A DNA stretch of 64,000 nucleotides, from positions 1 through 64,000 of the forward strand of contig NZ_JBHVRO010000002.1 in the NCBI RefSeq assembly GCF_042885655.1, in the 5' to 3' direction. Below, one piece after another: positions 59,158 to 64,000 of this stretch (its first letter is position 1; every line of letters starts with the position of its first letter). Made by a program: the position numbers and the translations under genes. The notes beneath the pieces are model-generated. The model searched no databases, was not told the DNA's origin, and was given only the letters and a program-made list of their open reading frames with translations. This DNA comes from Psychrobacillus sp042885655 (lineage in GTDB: Bacteria; Bacillota; Bacilli; Bacillales_A; Planococcaceae).

Positions 59158-59868
59158 ATGAAAAACTTAAAACTTTTGGCTACTTTACTTTTTGGTGTGC
59201 TTGTTTTAACTGGTTGTGGCTTTAAAGGTGGACAACAACCCGAAAATTTATTGCCCTATGAAGATCAGTTAACGGCGGTTCAAAACGCTGTTAATAGCTT
59301 TAGACAAGATTCAGGTGGCCTATTACCGATTAAAACTCGAGATATGGAAACAGATCAATATATTAAATATCCAATAGATTTTACAAAAATTGTTCCAAGA
59401 TATATGGGCAAATCACCAGCTAACTCATACGAAGCAGGTGGAATTTATCAGTATGTTTTAATGGATGTTGAAGATAATCCAACAGTAAAGTTAGTAGATT
59501 TGCGAATTGCAGATACACTGCGTGACATTAATTATCGTAAAGGCATTAATGGTTATGGTCCGATCGCAGAAACAATAGCGGATGGGGTATATAAGCTAGA
59601 CTACAAGAAGATGGGCTACCAAAGTGAATTGTCCGTACAAAGTCCATACTCAGACACACAATTACCATTAGTAGCAACTGGAGATGGTAAAATGTATGTG
59701 GATTACTCGATCGAATTAAATCGTCTGCTTCAGGAAAATAAAACAGACGTAAAACCAGGTGAGGATATTCGTCATTTACTCACTGATAACTTTGCAATCG
59801 TTCCTGCATATTCACTTCCCTATACTGTAAATGAAAACAATGAACCAGTTTTTATGCTATCAAAATAA
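59158..59868 (+). CDS. yphF: Lipoprotein YphF
   Basis: 236-residue lipoprotein: MKNLKLLATLLFGVLVLTGCG, with Cys20 for lipidation. The early part of the mature protein, YEDQLTAVQNAVNSFRQDSGGLLPIKT, resembles Bacillus YphF, which also lies before spoIVA. No enzymatic motif. ATG at 59158 follows AAGGAGA, 13 bases after yphE; the two are likely co-transcribed. Confidence 0.82.
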   Translation: MKNLKLLATLLFGVLVLTGCGFKGGQQPENLLPYEDQLTAVQNAVNSFRQDSGGLLPIKTRDMETDQYIKYPIDFTKIVPRYMGKSPANSYEAGGIYQYVLMDVEDNPTVKLVDLRIADTLRDINYRKGINGYGPIAETIADGVYKLDYKKMGYQSELSVQSPYSDTQLPLVATGDGKMYVDYSIELNRLLQENKTDVKPGEDIRHLLTDNFAIVPAYSLPYTVNENNEPVFMLSK

Positions 59869-59876
59869 TATAATTG

Positions 59877-59911
59877 AACGTTTCATGTGATATGCATGAA
59901 ACGTTTTTTTT
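59877..59911 (+). terminator. yphF terminator
   Basis: AACGTTTCATG and CATGAAACGTT, an 11-bp stem, followed by TTTTTT. Confidence 0.92.
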
Positions 59912-59947
59912 GTGCATATATTAAACTGCGAAGAAAGGAGAGTATCC

Positions 59948-61426
59948 ATGACAAGTAAACTTTATGAACAAATAGCTGAGCGTACTAATGGAGATGTGTA
60001 TATTGGTGTTGTAGGACCAGTTCGAGTTGGTAAATCTACTTTCGTGAAACGAGTAATGGAGCTTGTTGTTATTCCTAATATAAAAGAGGAATCAGAAAGA
60101 TTGAGAGCACAAGATGAGCTTCCACAAAGTTCACCAGGTAACGTAATTATGACCGCTGAACCAAAGTTTGTTCCTGCCCATGGAACCAATATTTATCTTG
60201 GAGAAGAACAATTACGTTTACAAATTAGATTAGTAGATTGTGTTGGTTATATGATTGATGGCATTAAAACTCATTCTGGAGAAGAAGGGCAAAAACTAGT
60301 GCATACACCTTGGCATAGTGAAGCCATTCCATTTGAAGAAGCTGCAAGAATCGGCACTGACAAAGTGATTAGAGATCACTCTACTATTGGGATTGTTGTA
60401 ACAACGGATGGTTCAGTAAATAATATTCCAAGAAAAGCGGCAGAGAGTGCAGAGCAACAAATCATTGCTCAATTAAAAGAAATAGGTAAACCATTTGTTA
60501 TTGTGTTAAACAGTAAAATGCCTGGTCATGCAAATACAATTCAATTATGTGAAGATTTGCAGAGAGAACATGAAGTACCTGTAATTGCAGTAGCTGTGGA
60601 TAGAATGACCGCTGAGGAAATTCAATACATACTCCAACAGGCGCTTTATGAATTCCCAATTACAGATATTGAACTCATTAAACCAGATTGGACCGAGGTC
60701 TTAGAACCAGATCATTTTGTAAACAATGCAATCACTTCTTCTTTACAAGAATGGTTACAAATGGTGTCAAAAATGAAAGATGTGAAAGAGCTTGCATCCA
60801 GATTTAAACAAGTTCCCTTCATCCAATCAGCAGAGGTAGTAGAAGCGAACCCGGGACGAGGCTCAGCGTGTATACAAATTGGCTTAAAACCAGAAGTTTT
60901 CCAAGAAGTTTGTGATGAATGGTTAGAAGAGCCTATTCAAACCAAAAAAGATTGGCTTTTATTCGTAAAGGAAGCTTCGACAGCTAAAAAGGCCTACAAT
61001 AAATTTTCGGAAGCATTAGAGGCAGCAAGAACACATGGATACGGGGTATCACTCCCAACCATTCAAGATTTCCAACCTTCAGCACCGGAAATTATAAAAC
61101 AAAATAATTTTTACGGTGTTAGTTTAAAAGCAAAAGCTGCATCTCTTCATATAATTCGAGTAGATATGGAGGCAGAGTTTGCTCCATTAATTGGTTCCGA
61201 GTTTCATAGTCAGCAGTTACTAAAAGATTTAAAACATGGTTATTTACATGATCGAGATGCATTATGGCAAACACAAGTTTTCGGCACTTCTCTGGTAGAA
61301 GTAATGAAAGAAAGCTTACGTTATAAAACAGAAAATGTTTCTGGGCTAGCTAAAAAGAGAATGCGTGAAACAATTGAAAGAATGGTTAATGAAGGGGATA
61401 GAGGTCTAGTTACTTTTATTTTATAG
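59948..61426 (+). CDS. spoIVA: Stage IV sporulation protein A, spore coat basement ATPase
   Basis: Cytoskeletal ATPase that polymerises on the forespore surface to form the base for coat assembly. 492 residues, identical in length to B. subtilis SpoIVA. The Walker A motif is GPVRVGKST at 24-32, and DCVGYM near 97-102 serves as the Walker B/switch region. The C-terminus anchors to SpoVM on the curved membrane. ATG at 59948 follows AAAGGAGAG. Expected to be sigma-E dependent; I did not identify that promoter with confidence. Confidence 0.97.
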   Translation: MTSKLYEQIAERTNGDVYIGVVGPVRVGKSTFVKRVMELVVIPNIKEESERLRAQDELPQSSPGNVIMTAEPKFVPAHGTNIYLGEEQLRLQIRLVDCVGYMIDGIKTHSGEEGQKLVHTPWHSEAIPFEEAARIGTDKVIRDHSTIGIVVTTDGSVNNIPRKAAESAEQQIIAQLKEIGKPFVIVLNSKMPGHANTIQLCEDLQREHEVPVIAVAVDRMTAEEIQYILQQALYEFPITDIELIKPDWTEVLEPDHFVNNAITSSLQEWLQMVSKMKDVKELASRFKQVPFIQSAEVVEANPGRGSACIQIGLKPEVFQEVCDEWLEEPIQTKKDWLLFVKEASTAKKAYNKFSEALEAARTHGYGVSLPTIQDFQPSAPEIIKQNNFYGVSLKAKAASLHIIRVDMEAEFAPLIGSEFHSQQLLKDLKHGYLHDRDALWQTQVFGTSLVEVMKESLRYKTENVSGLAKKRMRETIERMVNEGDRGLVTFIL

Positions 61427-61430
61427 GCAT

Positions 61431-61477
61431 ATGGAGGGTTACTAAGAAAATTCTTAGAAATCCCTCCATTTATTTTT
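61431..61477 (+). terminator. spoIVA terminator
   Basis: ATGGAGGG / CCCTCCAT enclosing an inner CTAAGAA / TTCTTAG hairpin, then TTATTTTT. Confidence 0.88.
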
Positions 61478-61570
61478 GCTCATTACTTTTAAAAAACTGA
61501 TGAGCATATATAAATTTTTATGCCATGAACAGGTTGATTTCCTCTGCATGCTGAGGCTTAAAGTTAGAAA

Positions 61571-61894
61571 ACTGCATATTTATACGTATGCACAAAATTT
61601 CACTAAAATTTTAAAAGCAATAACATATCTTATTCAACAACGATTACAGGATGGCATGATCACTACGTTTACTTAACTATTTCTATGCTAAATCTTCTTG
61701 TTAGGTACTACTCACTTCATGGATTGTAGTGAAAGGTGGCGACTCCAGGCGGAGGCCAACAGGATGTTGGTCATGAAGGCGTTGCCACACGATGTGGCGC
61801 TTTTAGCCTTTGTTCCTTTGTGAGACAGATGAACCATCACAACGAACGCGTAGCGGCGCCCCCGCGGAACGCGTCCACCTGAAACGGAAAATTA
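61571..61894 (-). repeat. Family B repeat, extended copy B6
   Basis: Reverse complement relative of B2 over more than 300 bases: GTGCAT..AAATTTCAC tail, CTTGTTAGGTACTACTCACTT, GATTGTAGTGAAAGGTGGCGACTCC, hairpins around GCCACACGATGTGGC and CCAACAGGATGTTGG, and CGCGTCCACCTGAAACGG. A 66-codon frame over its left end is not a gene. Confidence 0.8.
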
Positions 61895-61917
61895 TCGTCC
61901 CATAAATATTAGTTAAT

Positions 61918-62010
61918 TGGAGCTCAGTGACGAGGAAACTGAAGCCACACAAAAAGAGGCACTGTAGAGAAAGCAACGACATTCATATGCTACTCTTTTT
62001 GAAAGGATTG
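61918..62010 (+). repeat. Partial repeat similar to the end of B4
   Basis: ACTGAAGCCA (61939-61948), an A-rich stretch, then CGACATTCATATGCTACTC and TTGAAAGGA, found in the same order at about 41890-41965. It directly follows B6, as in a degraded composite. Confidence 0.5.
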
Positions 62011-62104
62011 GGCTTCTTTTTTTCGGTTTTTCTTTTTTCAGAAATCACAGTAAATAATGGGGAACGAGTGTAGAGAGTACTCGGACTTTTGTCATTTTAC
62101 TTGA

Positions 62105-62140
62105 AACGGGACTATTCGCATCTATGCGAAAAGTCCCGTT
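62105..62140 (+). terminator. Strong hairpin upstream of hbs
   Basis: AACGGGACT-A-TTCGCA and TGCGAA-A-AGTCCCGTT, 15 of 16 paired, loop TCTA, then ATTTCATT. No gene lies between it and the spoIVA terminator, so it insulates hbs from upstream transcription or belongs to repeat material. Confidence 0.65.
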
Positions 62141-62196
62141 ATTTCATTAAAAACACTTTTTTTTACTTAAAGTTCCTAAAAGACGTACAAATAGTG

Positions 62197-62225
62197 TTGC
62201 GTAGCCTTTTTGGTTGTGATACTCT
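62197..62225 (+). promoter_or_regulatory. hbs sigma-A promoter
   Basis: TTGCGT (62197-62202) and TACTCT (62220-62225), spacer 17, about 45 bases before the start codon. Confidence 0.55.
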
Positions 62226-62270
62226 TTTTACAGGATTGAAGCTATCTTCCTTTGAGAGGAGGTGAATGTT

Positions 62271-62543
62271 ATGAATAAAACAGAATTAGTGAATTCAGTT
62301 GCTGAAGCGGCAGATCTTTCTAAGAAAGATGCTTCAAAAGCAGTTGAGGCTGTATTTGAATCAATTCAAACTGCACTTGCAGATGGTGAAAAAGTTCAAT
62401 TAATCGGTTTTGGTAACTTTGAGGTACGTGAACGTGCTGCACGTAAAGGTCGTAATCCTCAAACTGGTAAAGAAATCGACATCGCTGCAAGCAAGGTACC
62501 TGCATTTAAACCAGGTAAAGCGCTTAAAGACGCAGTTAAATAA
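62271..62543 (+). CDS. hbs: HU-type DNA-binding protein HBsu
   Basis: Nucleoid protein that bends DNA as a dimer, 90 residues. The signature GFGNFEVRERAARKGRNPQTG near residues 46-66 includes the beta-arms and the conserved Arg/Pro tip that inserts in the minor groove. ATG at 62271 lies eight bases after GAGAGGAGGTG, an optimal ribosome binding site fitting high expression. A strong terminator follows. Confidence 0.97.
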   Translation: MNKTELVNSVAEAADLSKKDASKAVEAVFESIQTALADGEKVQLIGFGNFEVRERAARKGRNPQTGKEIDIAASKVPAFKPGKALKDAVK

Positions 62544-62560
62544 GTGATGTTGTAGTACAT

Positions 62561-62604
62561 AGAACGGCTACCATGAAGCTATCTTCACGGTAGCCGTTCT
62601 TTTC
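62561..62604 (+). terminator. hbs terminator
   Basis: GAACGGCTACC-A-TGAA and TTCA-C-GGTAGCCGTTC around a six-base loop, then TTTTC. Very stable. Confidence 0.93.
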
Positions 62605-62724
62605 ATTCATTAGATAACATAATAAACTTGATAATTATACATAATTGAAAAATATTTATTATATTTGATTCGTATGCTAAGATGCTAATGACATATACGA
62701 AGTTTGGTTTAGGGGGGATAACAG

Positions 62725-63294
62725 ATGACAAATGTCGATCTGAAAAAAATAGAAGAGGCAGTTAAAATGATCTTAGAAGCTGTCGGTGAGGATCCTACTA
62801 GAGAGGGACTACTTGATACTCCAAAAAGAGTATCTAAAATGTATGCTGAAATGTTTGAGGGTTTGCATCAAGACCCAAAAGAATATTTTAAAACTGTTTT
62901 TAACGAAGAACATGAAGAACTTGTTTTAGTAAAAGATATTCCGTTCTTTTCGATGTGTGAACATCATCTCGTTCCTTTTTACGGTAAAGCACATGTAGCT
63001 TATATTCCAAGAAACGGGGTTGTGACTGGACTAAGTAAACTAGCGAGAGCGGTAGAAACAACTGCAAGACGTCCTCAACTTCAAGAGAGAATAACTTCAT
63101 CCATTGCTGATGACATCATTGAAATGTTAAACCCTCACGGTGTTTATGTAGTAATTGAAGCAGAGCACATGTGCATGACAATGCGCGGAATAAAAAAACC
63201 GGGTGCAAAAACTGTTACTGCTGTTTCGAGAGGTATTTTAGAAAACGATGAAGTTAAACGTTCGGAAATATTATCTTTCATACAGATGAGATAA
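62725..63294 (+). CDS. folE: GTP cyclohydrolase I (MtrA)
   Basis: First enzyme of folate synthesis, turning GTP into dihydroneopterin triphosphate. 189 residues. The zinc and active-site residues are in SMCEHHLVPFYGKAHVAY near residues 75-92, and the second Cys in EHMCMTMRG near 147-155. ATG at 62725 follows GGGGGGA. It is paired with mtrB as in the B. subtilis mtrAB operon, where transcription is coupled with tryptophan control. Confidence 0.96.
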   Translation: MTNVDLKKIEEAVKMILEAVGEDPTREGLLDTPKRVSKMYAEMFEGLHQDPKEYFKTVFNEEHEELVLVKDIPFFSMCEHHLVPFYGKAHVAYIPRNGVVTGLSKLARAVETTARRPQLQERITSSIADDIIEMLNPHGVYVVIEAEHMCMTMRGIKKPGAKTVTAVSRGILENDEVKRSEILSFIQMR

Positions 63295-63361
63295 CAGTTT
63301 TGGATGAATGGGATAGAATATGGTATGATAAAAAAAGACTGTGAACAAAGGAGACTTTAAA

Positions 63362-63586
63362 ATGTCTAGTTCAGATTTCATCGTAATCAAAGCAGAAGAA
63401 GATGGAGTTCATGTAATAGGATTAACTAGAGGTTCAGATACTAAATTCCATCATTCTGAAAAGCTTGATACTGGAGAAGTGATGATCGCTCAATTTACGG
63501 AACATACTTCGGCAATGAAAATTAGAGGTAAAGCGTCCATTCAAACAGCTAATGGCGTGATTCAAAGTGATTCTAAGAAAATGTAG
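63362..63586 (+). CDS. mtrB: Trp RNA-binding attenuation protein TRAP (MtrB)
   Basis: 74-residue protein forming an 11-subunit ring that binds tryptophan and wraps GAG/UAG-rich leader RNA of trp genes. Key features are DFIVIKAEEDGVHVIGLTRG at the start, the tryptophan-loop region around GEVMIAQFTEHTSAMKIRG and the RNA-binding Lys/Arg. ATG at 63362 follows AAAGGAGAC; the in-frame GTG at 63341 lacks a site. No trp genes are in the window, so its targets are elsewhere. Confidence 0.96.
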   Translation: MSSSDFIVIKAEEDGVHVIGLTRGSDTKFHHSEKLDTGEVMIAQFTEHTSAMKIRGKASIQTANGVIQSDSKKM

Positions 63587-63632
63587 TAAACTATATAAAA
63601 GATAACAGCGGTTGAGAAATGGAGTAAAGTGT

Positions 63633-64000
63633 ATGAACGAAGCATTGATATTACAACATGTGGAAACTTATAAAAAGAATATTCTTATGCAACTTCAACA
63701 AAACACTTTGCAAAAATACACAGGCAAACCTGTAATTGATGAAGATCGTTTGTTTTTCACAATCTTACCACTACTTAATGAGGAGATCTGGGACAAATCA
63801 GTAGAGGTATCTGCAATTGCTGTGTCTCTTATATTTTCTGCTCTTGCTGCTCATGATTTAGTTAAAGAAGAAAATGCGACAGCTAAAACACAACAATTAC
63901 AAGTATTAGCTGGAGATTATTATAGTGGTCGTTACTATCAACTTTTAGCAAAAGAAAATAAAATTGATTTAATCCAACAATTGTCTAATAGTGTTGCAAT
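63633..64000 (+). CDS. hepS: Heptaprenyl diphosphate synthase component I, partial
   Basis: The first 122 codons of a frame that runs off the window, beginning MNEALILQHVETYKKN, with AVSLIFSALAAHDLVKE and VLAGDYYSGRYYQLLA. These are the hallmarks of HepS, the small regulatory subunit that with HepT makes the C35 side chain of menaquinone. Position after mtrB is the B. subtilis arrangement (hbs-mtrA-mtrB-hepS-menH-hepT). ATG at 63633 follows GGAG at good spacing. Confidence 0.9.
   Translation, partial: MNEALILQHVETYKKNILMQLQQNTLQKYTGKPVIDEDRLFFTILPLLNEEIWDKSVEVSAIAVSLIFSALAAHDLVKEENATAKTQQLQVLAGDYYSGRYYQLLAKENKIDLIQQLSNSVA

Noticed and set aside
61476..61676. 66-codon frame after spoIVA
   Set aside because: It overlaps the AT-rich tail of repeat B6, which is found in B2 without an open frame, and lacks a ribosome binding site.
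14804..62010. Repeats as insertion sequences or a CRISPR array
   Set aside because: No transposase frame is associated with any copy and repeats are dispersed over tens of kilobases, without regular spacers or cas genes.

Overview
The window is 64 kb of AT-rich chromosome from an endospore-forming member of the Bacillales. It carries sigF with its anti-sigma pair, spoVAF, spoIVA, sleB/ypeB, prsW, a SpoIIM-like gene, the ResABCDE cytochrome c maturation and respiration cluster, the mtrA/mtrB pair and bacillithiol disulfide reductase. Gene order follows Bacillus subtilis in long blocks, but several expected genes are missing (dacF, spoVAA-E, spmAB, gudB). Together with the low GC this suggests a Planococcaceae/Caryophanaceae lineage such as Psychrobacillus or Lysinibacillus. 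That placement is inference; no rRNA gene is present to test it.

Layout. 0-4.8 kb: a ferritin-like protein, a polar amino acid ABC importer with an OsmC-type protein, and a YtaF/MntP-like membrane protein. 5-9.5 kb: the SOS block lexA <-> yneA-yneB-ynzC, then tkt and yneF. 9.5-21.6 kb: yqkD, HMG-CoA lyase and thiolase, yqkE, a HAD phosphatase, an orphan lipoprotein, aldo/keto reductase, nudF, a SpoIIM-like gene, fur, xerD, deoB and pdp. 21.6-23.2 kb: a gene-free, repeat-rich stretch where B. subtilis has dacF. 23.2-28.2 kb: the spoIIA operon, spoVAF, lysA and ribT. 28.2-39.9 kb: ypuF, scpAB, a D,D-carboxypeptidase, rluB, resABCDE, sigX-rsiX. 40-42 kb: an FMN riboswitch with ribU, then a repeat stack. 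42.2-52.4 kb: fer, ypbB-recQ, a ypbE-like gene, a CBS protein, a phosphoesterase, ypdA/bdr, asparaginase, prsW, sleB-ypeB. 52.6-64 kb: ypfA, cmk, plsC, rpsA-like, der, gpsA, yphE, yphF, spoIVA, hbs, folE(mtrA), mtrB and the start of hepS.

The coding content is ordinary core genome. The unusual material is between genes. At least three dispersed repeat families are present. Family A (five copies: 14.8, 15.1, 22.4, 42.0 and 48.3 kb) is the most interesting. Each copy can form a long hairpin whose stem sequence differs completely between some copies while pairing is kept, nested inside further stems, and four of the five copies sit between convergent genes. Family B is the GC-rich Bacillaceae repeat, present in inverted pairs 20 and 34 kb apart. 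Family C is one copy of another familiar Bacillus intergenic repeat. Other points are a carboxypeptidase with no normal start codon, a 14-bp inverted repeat over the resA -10 box, a possible RBS-sequestering leader before lysA, and a 33-residue membrane peptide after lysA.
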